Source: Allacma fusca (lineage: Eukaryota > Arthropoda > Collembola > Symphypleona > Sminthuridae). From it: a stretch of DNA of 64,000 bases. Positions 48,501 through 61,108 of this stretch are shown here, piece by piece. The position numbers and the translations under genes were made by a program. Position 1 is the stretch's first letter. Every line of letters starts with the position of its first letter. The stretch covers positions 8,723,873-8,787,872 of the forward strand of contig OX359250.1 in NCBI GenBank assembly GCA_947179485.1, in the 5' to 3' direction. The notes below the pieces were generated by a model. That model was not told where the DNA came from and did no database searches. It saw only the letters and a program-made list of their open reading frames with translations.

Positions 48501-51500
48501 CTTGAACCACCACGCCTCCAGCGGAAACATATCTGATAGCGTTCTGAAAAGCTGACAAAATTCCTTATGCAAAGGACTTTTAAGTACAATTTTTACAGGC
48601 AGTAAAAATTACGAAATCTATATAATCAGAGCCCATGTTATACTCATACCTGGGCATTTATTGTACACTCACACTCAATGACATCGGCGCATGTTTGTGT
48701 GTGAACTTCCGCGAACTCCCCTCGCGCTTGCAGGTGTGTACTTTGCCGCGCTGCAGTCGAACTTGTACCTCAAAACACTCCCACGAAAAATTATTGTACT
48801 CGTACATAAAGTTTGAGTACTCTCAGAGTTTCAACAGTGATTTAGTGCTGTGATTAATTGTTGGTTTGAGGCAGCTCTGATTTCCTTTACCATTCCCAGG
48901 AAACGAAATTTTTCATTAAATGTCTACGTTGTGTTACCGTATGTTACTAGTGTCCTCTCTCATTGTGCGTATGAAATTACCAAAAGTTACCCCATCTTAC
49001 TGTCCCCACCCGACTCAGTTTCGTTGAAGGCTGTCATGGGTTGTTTTACGTAGATGTTGTTTTGTACTTTTTGTAGAGCTTGCTGAATCGGTAAGAAGTA
49101 AATTAGGTTCAGATAGGAACGAAGTTTATTGTTATCGTTTTGATGTCCAGTGGACTGCTTGTCCGTCCTCATTATAACTACCGAACCAATGTCACCACAC
49201 AATTCAAACTTTTGGCAGTGGCACAAATCCCCAAATGTGCCAGAACTCTATTAATTTAGGAGAAGATTGGGTCATCCCTTTGACCCCAGGAAATTAAAAT
49301 AGTCACATTTAAATTCATGATAATACGTACGGCTCCAAGACACAGGCGCTTATAATAGGCAATTTGCGAAATGCACTTATAACTTATAACTTATAGCGTA
49401 ACTTAAAATTTTACGTAAGCTCCGCCCACTTTACGTTAATTTTAGGTTTACGTTGAAAAAAGTTAAAATCTCGACGTAAAATTATAATTATAAGATACTA
49501 CAGACTATTTACGCAAACTTATCATTACACTCGCGCTCTTTGATTTAAATATGCATCATTCATAATCGCATCCAATCGGATTGATGGCCATTGAAATAGC
49601 ACTGCCATTGAAAACCACAAGCACACTACTGTAAACACAGTTGTGACTTGTGGCAGATACAAAATATCTAGCGCTGTCAATTTTCTCACATATTTCTCCA
49701 GTTTTCCTGCTTCCAAAATGCCTGCAAGAAAATCTCCAGGATCCAGTCATAAAGTTTGCAAAACTCCAAAGGAGAAAAAGCCCAAAAAGGTTAGTAAATA
49801 ATCTTAATATGTACATTTCTTGGTTAAATCTTAGGTTCATTGCTACAAAATTATAAACTCAAGATTGAAATAAATGTAATAGGAAAGGTTCGGGTTTAAC
49901 ATTGAGAAAGACATAAGACTTCTGAGGACGGCAATAGCACTTAATCCTTGGCAGTTGGGTGATGATAAATGGACACAAGTTGCTAAAGAACTCAATGAAA
50001 TGTTCAAGTACAATGTTACTCCAAGAACTACAAAAGACCGAGTGGATCGACTGGTGATACAGCTGAAGCAGCAAGAGCTCAAATCCAAGTGAGCAAAAAC
50101 TATTTTCAAAGGGTTTCTTTTTACTAAAGTGTACTAGGAATTTATTCAGGAGTCAGTTATTATTTAGGAGTCAGGAGGATGTATATGTATGTACGTAGTA
50201 GCCCCAATACTTTGTCAATTATTTTGACTTCAAAGATATTAAATGTGTACTTTGGCTAGTAACTAAACCAGCGCAAAATTCCACTGTTGAATTTTCTGAA
50301 ACTAGCTCAGCAATGGTAATCTCCTAATGTATCAATTTAAATTGAATGCATTAAATTTCAATATTAGGACTGGAACTGAAGAACAGCAAACAGAAAGAGG
50401 CGAACTCATTCAACAAATAATTGCTATTGTTGAGGAATGCAAAGCAGGAATAAATGAACAATTCGGAGCTGACGATAGTGACCTTCAAGAATCGGAAAAT
50501 GAAGTTGTAGAAGTGGACCAAGTACCAGATAAAGATGACCCGCAAGTGTCCAGATCACAACAAATTCGTAAGGAAAGGCAAGAAGCAGACAAGTCGCGGA
50601 ACGACACATTTTTGGAATACCAAAAAGGTGATAAGATCTATAACTTAGCGTGTGGATTTGTATTTTATATCTATAAAAGAGGAATCTCATTTTACTGGTT
50701 AGTGTGAATATTGTTTCGCATACAGATCAAGCTATGAGCCCAGTTAGGAAGAGGCGAAGCCGATCAAAATTCTCGGAAGACGAAATGATCTGGAACAAGC
50801 ATGAACATGACATGAGGATGGAAGAAATGAAGCAACTTCTCGATGAAAAGAAGCATGAAGCAACTTTTGCTTTGGAAAACGAGAGAATTCGTATAGAAAA
50901 GGCAAGGTTAGAAATTGAGCAACAAAAGGAAGCCCGAATGGCTGATGAGAATAGACGGTCATACGAATTGTCTATGGCACAGGTAGGGATCCAGAAAACA
51001 ATGTGCGATTTAGTTAATGCTGTGTCTAAGGCATTAAATAAGGAATAAACGAAAGCAATTAGTTGTATCAGTGAATGTACATTTATTTAAATATGGTTGT
51101 TAATGAATTGTATGTAATAAATGTAGTGTATATGTATATTAATTAATATCATTGTAAATATTCCTCAAGTGTTGGAGGGTTACAAGAGAAGTATCTAGAT
51201 ACCTGGCTCCCATTCAGACAAGTATGACAGTTTGCAAGAATGCCTCCAACTATGTACTGCTTCTTGATATCTTGCATGAGGAGCTTTTGATTTTTTTTGA
51301 AGTCCAGGAAAGCAAACAGTTGAATAATTTTACCAAATCCATACTCTACACTCACACGTAATGCTGACATATCAGTATTAAACTTCTTCTGTGCATCCGA
51401 CAACTTTGCGCGATTTTTGAAGCCCACTTTTACAAATTTCTGGTTTGCATAGCCAGAATCTCCGTAAAGTGAAAACCAAGTTCCATCCGCATTGACGAAA

Positions 51501-54500
51501 ATCTCCTCCATTTCTGAGATTATTTTGCTGCTATGTATAATTGCCGAATCGTGCCTCTTTCCAATGTAAGGTCCGTCGACTCTGGCAAGTAGTCCATTGG
51601 GCAGCATAAGTCCTTGGTATTTGACAAGGTGTTCTTTATAATAGCCACTATAATATAACTCCTGCTGTTTCTTTGGTCGACAAATAGGCCGACAAGTTCC
51701 ATCAATGAATCCAACAATGTTAGGATAGAGTGAACCACTGTAGGAACAAGCCTGAAAACGTTTTGAGCACTAATTGCAGAACGAGTTTTAATTCTGGATA
51801 ATAATAATATGCATGTTTTTGACAAAATAACTTGTAACCTCGTACCTCCGCATATTGGGCTAACTTTTCCTTTGTGAGCCATGGCTGATTTAGTGACCTG
51901 ATTCGGTTACTAAAATTATTGAAGATCCAATCCAGCATCCAATTACAAATTCGAGACAACGAAGAGATATCACGGCCAAAAAGTTTCACCAAGTCAAACA
52001 AGCGATTGGGATAGCAAAGTCGCCTCAAAAGTATTGTCAACCCTTCTAACCCTGTTGGTGTACATTAAACTGCCAATCAGCCTTCTTAGTTTTAAAACTA
52101 GTAATTACGGATGGAGAGTCAACAGCAACTCACCATTCACCTTCATGCCATTTTTTAATCGGATATTTTCTGGGATTTGTAAAGCCTCGCCAATTCGAAC
52201 TATTTGGGCTGGAGTAAAACGAAATAACAACTTGCTTTCACGATCACTGTAGCTGTTTAAATCAAACAGTTTTCTTTTGTGGAGAGATGTGAAATCTAAT
52301 CGCCGGAGTCGTTTAATAGAATAGTATAATGATGATGAAATCACTTTTTTTAAGCACATCATCCTTAGCTGACGAGTCGAAACAGGCATTTTTCCTGGAA
52401 GAACTCTACTCTCTCCTGAAAGAGTAGTACTTACTTCATGGAATTCAGTAGGTGACTGCAGTTGCAGTGTGGTACGCAATCTTTATATTTTGTAATTAAT
52501 TTTCGTTCCGTGTTGCTAAGGATACTACCGAATTGTTGATTCTAGTTGTCAACAACAGTTCCGCTGCGTGCAGAGTGTCGCAAATTGTTCAACGCATACC
52601 GTATACTTAAATTACTGATAACGTAAAATTGCATTATAAGTTATAGGTTATACGGTTCATGATTTACGGAATCTGATCGCAAATTGCCTAATACCCCAAT
52701 AATAATAAAAATGTTAACAAATCTTAAAAATGATTTTTTTATTACACCTACCTGCTTAAAAGTAATAATCCCGTCACAATCTCTAATCATTATTAGTCCT
52801 TTAATTAAAACTGCTGCGCGCGCAAAGCGGTACCTTTATTAGACTTGCCTTTTTTTACTGTAAACGGACAATATGAAATCAAACTCCCGCGCACACTGTG
52901 TTCTGCAGCTCTGAGAAACTTCTGTCTGCATGTGAGGGATAAATGCCCTACTAAATCGCATGAATACTCGCATTTAGTATTCTCCCAAAAAAATCCAGAT
53001 ATGTTCACATACAAATCGATTGGCCTGATCTAATACAACTATTGACACTGTTGACGTAGGTCAGTCTCTGTAATTTATATTACAATCTCCAAGAAAACAT
53101 AATGGGCAGGTCGAAAGAATTGAAACCCCCTGCTTCTGTAAACAAGGGGGAATATGTTTTTTCAGCACCCTGTAAATTTAGTAGTGTTTGGATTCTGCAG
53201 TAATCTCTGTAACAATTTTAAAGGTGGACAGAAGTTGTTATCTGCTGTCTGGGCGAGAAAGCTTTTAGAACTTCCTACGGTGTCTTTTTATAAGTACTTG
53301 CACGTTCTCTAGCTGTATAGAGTTCCCCCAGAGCTCCAAATTATTTAGGGTTGGCGTATGTATTAACAAGAGTTTTTATTTTTAAACAGAATCGGTATTT
53401 CGGCTGAGGCGAGTAGACCTACAACTCCAATTTCAATAGCTTGTTCAGCTCCACCGGATTTATCTGGAAGTCCTATTAAAAAAGTGCAATTTGAAGTTGG
53501 TGAGTGAGCAGTACTTTATACTTACATTATGTTATTTTTTGTCTTGTTGTTCATGTCAGTGCTCTATACCGTAATTTAGTACTAACCAGTGTATTCCAAG
53601 TGTCTGTTCCGGCCTGTCAGAGTATGCGGTTCCCAACTTTGCTATAAGAGCTTGTATGTTTATTTGAATATTATTATGTATATAGTATAATAATTGTAGT
53701 ATGCTTGCTGTACAAAACAAAAACGGCACGTTCAAGTGATTAAATTAATCTACATAGATTCAATTAGTGAAGGTGATTATGCATGGTGTTGACATGGGGT
53801 ATTTTGAGTATGAAGCCAAATGAATATACGAAAATATATGCTATCAATGTTATCATCATACTACACATTTAATCTTATTTTTCTTACGAACATAGTGTAA
53901 ATTCGAGTTGCTTATCTGTAATCAATTGGCATGTACATGTGAAACGAAATTGACGGATTCATTACAGCAGGCATGCCGGATCCTTATAAACAAATGTGAG
54001 ATTGGGAAATGCTCAATCAGTGTACTGTGACCCACGACTACTTACGCTATTATTGTAAAAATTCCATTTAAAAACAACATTGTTGTTTTGTTGGCTGAGG
54101 GAAATTTCGCATCTGTAGTGTATTCTTGAACTATATACGGTAGGAGTAAATTCATATACTTGTCTAACTTAATTATAGAATGTATATTTCCAAGTTAATG
54201 ATAATGACTCCCTACTCAAGTCATTCATAGTATCCTATCAAATTGTCCATATCTGTTATTTTTGCTAGTGATTAGGAGTAAATATCGTCACTCAGTTATC
54301 GTCACATCCGAACCCTTCTGCCTTCTGAATGTAATGTATTGATGACCCGTGACCTCCAAATTTTAAAGAAAATAGTAGGCCTTCCCTAATCTTCCTTACT
54401 ATTTCTGTAGTAGCCGGGACACTGTGAGCACGTTGACCAAAAAGGGAAATGATTTAGACCTTTAAGAACCTTTAGAATTTACAGAGTGTGTGAAGGATCA

Positions 54501-57500
54501 AGTGTATCTGAGTAATATGTGCGGTGTACAGTGTACATTTAAAAGCTGGAAGTAATGAATAACACCTACACCACGGTGAATAATAATTACCAGTTAATTG
54601 CTGAAAGTAATTTACCCTTTGTTCGTCTTCCAGGTGGTGGAGACGACGATAGTCTTACTGGTAGAGGTTTAGACAGGTAAGGAGTTCTTCCCCTGTTTAT
54701 TTATATTCAGGGTCCCTCAAAGTATTTTTCTCATACCCTTCTAGCCTATTGCAGGGGCAACGGGAACAAATGTTGGAGTCCCTCAAATTTGCATTTCCAG
54801 CAAATTCTCTTCCAGTTTTTTTCAAAATTTGTTCCATCCTCCCAGCTCAAAAACTCTGGAGACAGCGTTCCGGGAAGTGGAGCAGAGTCTGGAAATTGTT
54901 GAAAAAACTGAAATTTTGAAAGGTTGTAATTTTTTCCCTCAAATTTTTCAATTTTTTGCTCAAAATAAAATTTTGCTGCTTAGTTGGAACAAATTAAAGG
55001 GCTTGAAACAAGCGCAACATGAGATCCGTATGTTGAGTATTTCAGAGAGGAGGAAAAAGTGAGAAGTGGGATTTAGGCACACAATTGTAAATCAGCTTCA
55101 TAAATGAGAAATAAAAAAATAATTTAAATCGTGCTGGGGGTGCTTCAAATTTTCCAAAGATATTTGGTCACATTTTGACCTCATTATTAAAAGCCATGAC
55201 AAGGCCTCACCGATCCGATAGCTGGAACAGTACCCTCTTATCATTATCATGAAGAAGACTTTGTTCCTACATTTTGTTAAATTGGGATTTTTCTTAGGAT
55301 GGTCCATGCAGTAATTGGGAGTCTGTTCAAATCATTCATCTAATTGAACAAAGTCTTGTTCAGGATAATTTTGTCACCATTCCAATTCACCAGTGTTAGC
55401 GTTTTGACCATTTCCTAGTCCACACTTGTTATTTTGAGGTTAACAAGCATAGGGAAAATAACTAGGAAAGAAGCTCCATTCATACTGCGTTAGAGAAAGT
55501 AGGAATGGAATGTTTGGGCTCGGGAGACGTGAGGAGAGAAGGCTACTGTTCCCTAACGGATCGTTGAGATCATATCTACATTGACTTTTAACGAGGTCAA
55601 GATGTGACCCAATATCTTAAATTGAAACAAAATTTGAAGCACTACCAGCACCATTTAAATTAATTACATTTTGCGTTTCTCCATTTATGAAATGATTTAC
55701 GATTCTGTGGCTAAATTTTCTTTTTCCGTCCGTCTGAAATAGTCTGTGTAGGGTTCTTATGCTGAAAGCTACATTAAAAGCCCTGTAATTTTGATACACA
55801 TGAGCAACATCAAATTTAATTTTTTTTTGCAAAAGTTTAAAATTTGAACAAAACTAAAAACCTTTCAAAATTTGAGTTTTTCCAATAAAATCCTGATTTG
55901 ACTCCACTTCCTTGAACGCTGTATACAAAGATTTTGCGACAGGGGGATGGAACAAATTTAGAAAAATCTATTCTACAAATTCCATGGGTTTATGAGGAGG
56001 GTGGGGGGGGGAGAAAAATGTTTTGAGATACTTTCTACATTTGTCTGAATAAAGTACAGGGACATTCGGATAATAGCTTGATTTTTTTTACCATGATGCA
56101 TTTTGATATTGGACAGAATGCCAATGCAGCCTCAATTAGCGGTAGGGAATTCAACTGGTGATGGCTTTACAATTACCACACCAACAAAAACCAGAGCTGA
56201 CACAAGAGATTACTTACTTCAACCCAGTGCTACTGTGACATTGCTCCCCTCCATTGCTGAAGAGAAAAATGGTCGAGGTTCATTTTTGCCTACTTTCGGG
56301 AGAAGCGTTAGTGTGGATCCATCGGGGAAAACTCAAGGAACTTATCCCGGACCTGATATGACTCGTCCTCAAGAGGTACGAAAATTTCCATACAATTTCC
56401 TATTAATTTTTTTAATGAATATTCCGAGTCATATTACTGATTCTCTAAAAGGGTAGTTGATACTTGAGAGTGTCTGCAATCATTAGACCTATTTGAAGAT
56501 CCTATAGTCAAGAATTGAGTACCTATTCTACGTAGCTTATTATTCTTTACGGGTTCTTATCTAGTGACAGTACATAAAAGTGTTAAGAAGTATTTATACT
56601 TTCGGAAAATTATCAAGTATGAGAGGTCTGTCTAAAATCTGGAGTTTTATCTATTTGGACGGACTGAGTTTACAAGTTTTACCGTGACGTTGTTGTTGTG
56701 ATCATTAGCATGAGGAAGGAGGGTTGAGGGCCATAAATTGCTTTTAATAGCTACCATGTTTATTACTTTCGTTATATATCTCTATCGTTTCTTCCTTTCG
56801 TGTGTTGTCGACATTTGGGACGGATATGGGTCGGTGGAGGCATTTGGCTAATCGGAGGCAAAAATAGATATGGGTCGTAAGTCGTCAGTCGTAATAATAA
56901 AATCCATGTATTTTTATATTTTAGGTTTTTGGTTTTGTTCAGCTGGATGCGTTGATGGGGGAGGGTGATGTGAGTCAGAGGGAATGGAAGGAAATTGCAA
57001 GATGGATAAAGTATGAGGAAGACCTTGAGGAAGGAGCGGATCGATGGGGTCGACCTCACATAGCTTCATTGAGTTTCCATTCTTTAATTAAATTGAGGCA
57101 GCTGATTGAGAAAGATGGTACGGAAAAACTTTTATGTGCGTATGTATATCCTACCTTATGCACAACTTGTCTCCTTCTCGGGTCTTCTAATTCGGAGATG
57201 TTTTTGTGTCAGGAATCATAATGTTAGATTTAGAAGAAAAGGATATGCCGGGTGTAGCTTATAGGATTGTGGAAGATTTGTCTTCCAAAGGCCTCATTAG
57301 ATCTGATGAAAGCCCTTTACTTATGCGAGCATTACTTCTCAAACATAAACACGTTCAAGAAATGGAAAGGAGCTGGTTTGGACTCCGGAGAACCAATACG
57401 AGTGCTGTGAGCCTCCAGGTATTCCCATTTACAGTTCCCTTTGAAATGAAATAAAATCAACAAAAATAGGATCTCTTCATTATTGGGTTCTTTTCCACTA

Positions 57501-60500
57501 GAGCCTTTTTGACGATAAATCACGGGTTCGGAGTTCGGGGTATCCAGCAGATTCCTCCGCATTAGTGAGACGAAATAGTGCAATGCAGAAGCACGTGATG
57601 GAGATGACGAATTCAACTAGATCTTTGCAAAGAACTGCATCCGGTAATGTCCTGAAGCCCATGGGGGAATTAGCTACGGTAAATTGAGCAATTATATGGG
57701 ATTTCCTTATTTTTGTGTAGTGACGATTTCAGATTTTAAGTAAATGTGATCATTATCAAAGGTACAAGGGAAACCCTTCAGTGACCAATACTTCCCATCC
57801 GAAGAGGATTTGAAGTGGATTCAAAGGAAAGAAAATATTAAAAGACTGCTGCCTCATGGAGCTGAAGCCACGCTTGTTATGGTGGGCGACTTTGACACCG
57901 TGAAGAAACCTATTTTTGTATTTATTCGTTTGGCGGAGCCATCGCTAATGTTTAATGTGACGGAGGTAGATGTTCCTTTAATTACAAAATAAATGTTTGA
58001 AGTAATTATGTGCAGGCATGAAGACGTTTGTTTCAAGTGGTTTTGATAATAGTTGACACACCAATTGGCTTTGTGTAATTATCTTGGATTATCTTAATTT
58101 ACCTTTATTTTCTGGACAGGTACCGGTTCCCGTGAGATTTTTTGCAATTTTACTTGTTCCTCCGACAATGGAAATTGATTTAATTGAAATCGGGCGGTCC
58201 ATCGGAGCACTAATGTCCAATAAGGTAGATCCATAATGTTATGAAACCCTTTTACATATTTCTTATTAGCAAATGGCCTCAGACACATAAAAATGCTAAA
58301 TATTTTATTGCAGCACTTCTATGAAATTGCACTTCTGGCAAATGGCAGGAAAAACCTTATGATTGGAATCAATGAATTTTTAGATGATAGTATCGTTCTT
58401 CCACCCGGGGATTGGGATAATCATGATTTACTGCCTTTACACGTGTTGCAGTCCAAAAGCAAAGCAATTAAATTACGGAGATTGAAGAAACAGCAGTCTT
58501 TTGTTGCTTCCAATGAATCCTTCTGTGATGGTGTGGGACTTGTGATGAATAATCTGGACAACCAAATTAGTAAAGGTATAGAGATAGAGAGAGCACTGTA
58601 TTAATTCGGGAATTATGTCATCAGAATGAAATTCTTAGCGTGCTAATAATTGTAAAAAAAATAATCATTGACATGCATTATTTCAGAATCGAAAGATATT
58701 CAGAGTCCATTTCAAAGAACGGGACGCTTATTCGGTGGTCTCATTAATGATGTAAAGAGAAGATATCGACATTATAAGTCAGACTTTGTGGATTGTTTGA
58801 ACTTCCAGTGCTTTGCTACCACAGCATTCATGTACTTCGCTTCCATTGCACAAGTTATCACTTTTGCTGGTTTAATGGGTATGTTTGGCGGAGCTCAATT
58901 ATAGTTTACATTTTGCTTCTCTTTTTGTAGACTGTACAAATACTAGCCGCCAGATTTTTCCGGGCTAAGTTTTTTAAGGCAGGTTGAATAATTTATAACG
59001 TTGGATTTGTAGGGGAAAAAACGAAAAATCTAATCGGGATGTCGGAAACTCTGATAGCAACAGCCTCCGCCGGAGTAATATTTGCTCTTGTGTCGGGACA
59101 GCCCCTAATACCCGTCGGGCCAACTGGTCCTCTACTGGTATTTGATGAAATTTTGTACGCCGTAAGTGTAACTTTGAAAACAAATATTTACAGTATTAAG
59201 GGAATCATGGAATCAAATGAAACATGTAGGGTCAATATTTTGACATCCTATTTATTTTACAGCTTTGTAATAGACATGATATTGAATTCCTGCCTGCTCG
59301 AACCTGGATTAGTATTTGGCTTTTCATCATCGTTCTTCTGGTGGTGTGCTTTGAGGGAAGTGTTTTAGTGAAATGGTTCACTCGTTTCACACAAGATATT
59401 TTCGCAGTATTAACGTCAGTGCTCCTGATATTTGAAAGTATTGACAATTTAGTAGAAATATATGAAAATCATCCACTCACGTCGGATGTGACGCCACCTG
59501 CTTCTTTGAACTTATCTTCTTCCACGTTGTAAGTCCAGGCAGTCATTGAAAAATTTATTTGTCAATAGGTACATTTGATGTACCAAGGAATTAATAATTG
59601 TAAGTTAACTCGATTTTGTAAAACTTATTGTAGGGATGGCGGCATGATACCAGACGAAACCGAAAATTTGACACGCCAGCCAAATACTGCCCTCTTGTGT
59701 ACGATTCTTATGCTGGGAACGTTTTTTGTAGCATACTTTTTGCGAGAGTTTCGTAACAGTATCTTTCTTGGAGAGAAGGTTAGTTATTTCTTTCCTTCGA
59801 GTTGAAATTCGAGTGCAATATTCAAGGGACAAAAACCTCCTCGTGGAAATATTACATTGCATTTTGTGTGCATTATTTGTTCCTATTTTAATTTGAAGGC
59901 TCGGCGAGCACTTGGAGATTTTGGCGTCCCCATTGCGATCTTGACCATGGTATTTTTAGACTACTGCGCCACGGACACCTACACCGAAAAAATGAAGGTT
60001 CCTGAAGGACTTCAACCCTCCAATCCTGATGCAAGGGATTGGGTAATTTCTCCAATGGGCACTGAAGACAAACCATTCAGTATGTATATTGCCGTGGGCT
60101 GCGTCCTTCCCGCAATGTTGATTTTCATCCTCATATTCATGACAACAGAGATTTGCGAGTAAGACGGATAAATTAACTAATCATAGTTGGAACACTATGC
60201 ACACCTACTGTGAAATCATCCCATCCTTTGACTTAATCTATTCCAGACTGATCGTTAATACCAAGGAGCGAAAACTAGTGAAAGGATCTGGTTTCCATTT
60301 GGATATTTTATTGATGTCTATGATTAACCTTGGGTGTGGATTCCTGGGGGCTCCATGGCTTTGCTGTGCAACATTGAGAGCATTGGCACATGTCACAGCT
60401 CTAACTGTGTACTCTCAAAACAATCCTCCGGGAGAGAAACCTTCAATTGTGGAAGTCAAAGGTCTGTAGTGGCTTCTATTTTGTATACTATATATTTGCT

Positions 60501-61108
60501 TGATGGCTATATTTAAACCCTGTGTAAATATTCTTTTGTGTACACATTTGGATTTTTATATTTTTTTCAGAACAACGTGTTACGGCTCTGTCAGTGAGTC
60601 TTTTGATCGGATGCAGTGTTTTAATGGCTCCGTTACTCGTATTCATTCCATTGGCCGTACTTTTTGGTGTTTTTATGTACATGGGCGTTTCATCACTCAG
60701 CACGACACAACTCTTTGACCGGGTTAGCTTGCTGTTTGTTCCTGTCAAAAGTCATCCACAGGTTCCATTTGTTCGACGGGTAATTTTTTTCATTTCTTAT
60801 AATAATTATTGTTTTAATTGCATGCTAATAAAAAAAATTAAGTTTGATCCGAACGTTAAAATAAAGTTAGCTAATGAAACATTTCACCCTATCATTTTTA
60901 GGTTAAAACTTGGAAGATGCACATGTACACTATGATTCAACTTGGGTGTCTGGGAATCCTTTGGGCTGTGAAATCCATTAGAGTGGCAGCTTTAGCATTC
61001 CCATTTATTCTAATGTTACTCGTCCCGATCCGAATTCAGCTGAAACATCTCTTTACCTCAAATGAGCTCGAGGCTCTTGATGGAGATCCTTCAAAATTAA
61101 AAAACTAA
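45545..61108 (+). CDS. SLC4 anion exchanger (AE-type chloride/bicarbonate exchanger)
   Basis: This is an electroneutral Cl-/HCO3- exchanger of the plasma membrane that controls intracellular pH. There are 19 coding exons: 45545-45616, 47501-47604, 53390-53499, 54634-54676, 56117-56375, 56925-57117, 57213-57418, 57502-57678, 57762-57965, 58120-58224, 58314-58575, 58687-58878, 59013-59161, 59263-59528, 59634-59778, 59899-60158, 60247-60461, 60571-60779 and 60902-61108. All join in phase to 1,125 residues. The cytoplasmic domain has [24 protein letters not shown] and EVPVPVRFF-like motifs. The membrane domain has [79 protein letters not shown] and [18 protein letters not shown]. The last motif and [16 protein letters not shown] favour AE1-3 over bicarbonate cotransporters. 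Two NxS/T sites (NLSSS, ENLTRQ) lie in the large extracellular loop. The AE1 Glu681 position is Thr. The C-terminus ends soon after LDGDPS. Intron 2 holds a PIF/Harbinger element. Confidence 0.95.
47194..47217. repeat. (GT)n microsatellite
   Basis: About 12 GT units in SLC4 intron 1. Confidence 0.95.
49183..49287 (+). repeat. Dispersed repeat, copy 2
   Basis: Collinear with 37561-37664 (shared blocks listed there). It lies in SLC4 intron 2 and ends about 70 bp before the left end of the PIF/Harbinger element. Confidence 0.7.
49718..51048 (+). CDS. PIF/Harbinger accessory protein, Myb/SANT-like DNA-binding
   Basis: In PIF/Harbinger elements this second protein binds the element and helps the nuclease reach the nucleus. 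Exons are 49718-49789, 49883-50088, 50368-50627 and 50726-51048; they join in frame to 286 residues. A basic N-terminus ([20 protein letters not shown]) precedes a trihelix/Myb-like domain: [19 protein letters not shown] followed by [20 protein letters not shown]. An acidic linker and a basic KRRSRSK patch come next. A long C-terminal coiled coil (about residues 205-265, Glu/Lys/Arg/Met rich) suggests oligomerisation. It converges on the nuclease gene with about 100 bp between stop codons. The second donor (AAAAAG|GTGATA) is weaker than the rest but keeps phase. Confidence 0.88.
51149..52389 (-). CDS. HARBI1-type DDE nuclease (PIF/Harbinger transposase)
   Basis: This is the catalytic protein that cuts and moves the element. 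Exons in transcript order are 52389-52134, 52051-51846 and 51751-51149, joining in frame to 354 residues, close to the family norm of about 350. The N-terminal helix-turn-helix-like part includes [18 protein letters not shown]. The catalytic Asp residues are in [14 protein letters not shown] and LYGDSGYA, and the Glu in [11 protein letters not shown]; all three are present. [12 protein letters not shown] is the characteristic block between the two Asp residues. The ATG at 52389 is the first in the frame; the frame stays open upstream to about 52480, but without an ATG. No nonsense or frameshift change is seen, so the element may still be autonomous or only recently silenced. Confidence 0.92.

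Larger units (their letters stand above)
49358..52688. mobile_element. PIF/Harbinger DNA transposon, structurally complete, 3.3 kb
   Basis: Terminal inverted repeats are GGCAATTTGCGA at 49358 and its exact reverse complement ending at 52688. Sub-terminal copies of CTTATAACTTATA-like sequence also mirror each other. The direct repeat TAATA flanks both ends (49353-49357 and 52689-52693). The usual Harbinger duplication is 3 bp, so part of this may belong to the target or the TIR. Inside are two convergent intron-containing genes: a Myb/SANT-like protein (+) and a HARBI1-type nuclease (-). Both are free of stops and frameshifts. The element sits in intron 2 (47605-53389) of the SLC4 gene. Confidence 0.92.

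Noticed and set aside
52390-52479. N-terminal extension of the Harbinger nuclease upstream of 52389
   Set aside because: The frame is open but contains no ATG, and no upstream exon was identified.
53101-53214. ATG-started reading frame ([12 protein letters not shown]...) as the SLC4 first exon
   Set aside because: It has no donor in a compatible phase. The exons at 45545-45616 and 47501-47604 join in phase to 53390 and provide a start.
57118-57150. Continuation of the SLC4 exon to a donor after 57130
   Set aside because: Those donors create a stop codon or the wrong phase. The GTACGG donor after 57117 restores the conserved [10 protein letters not shown] block in frame.
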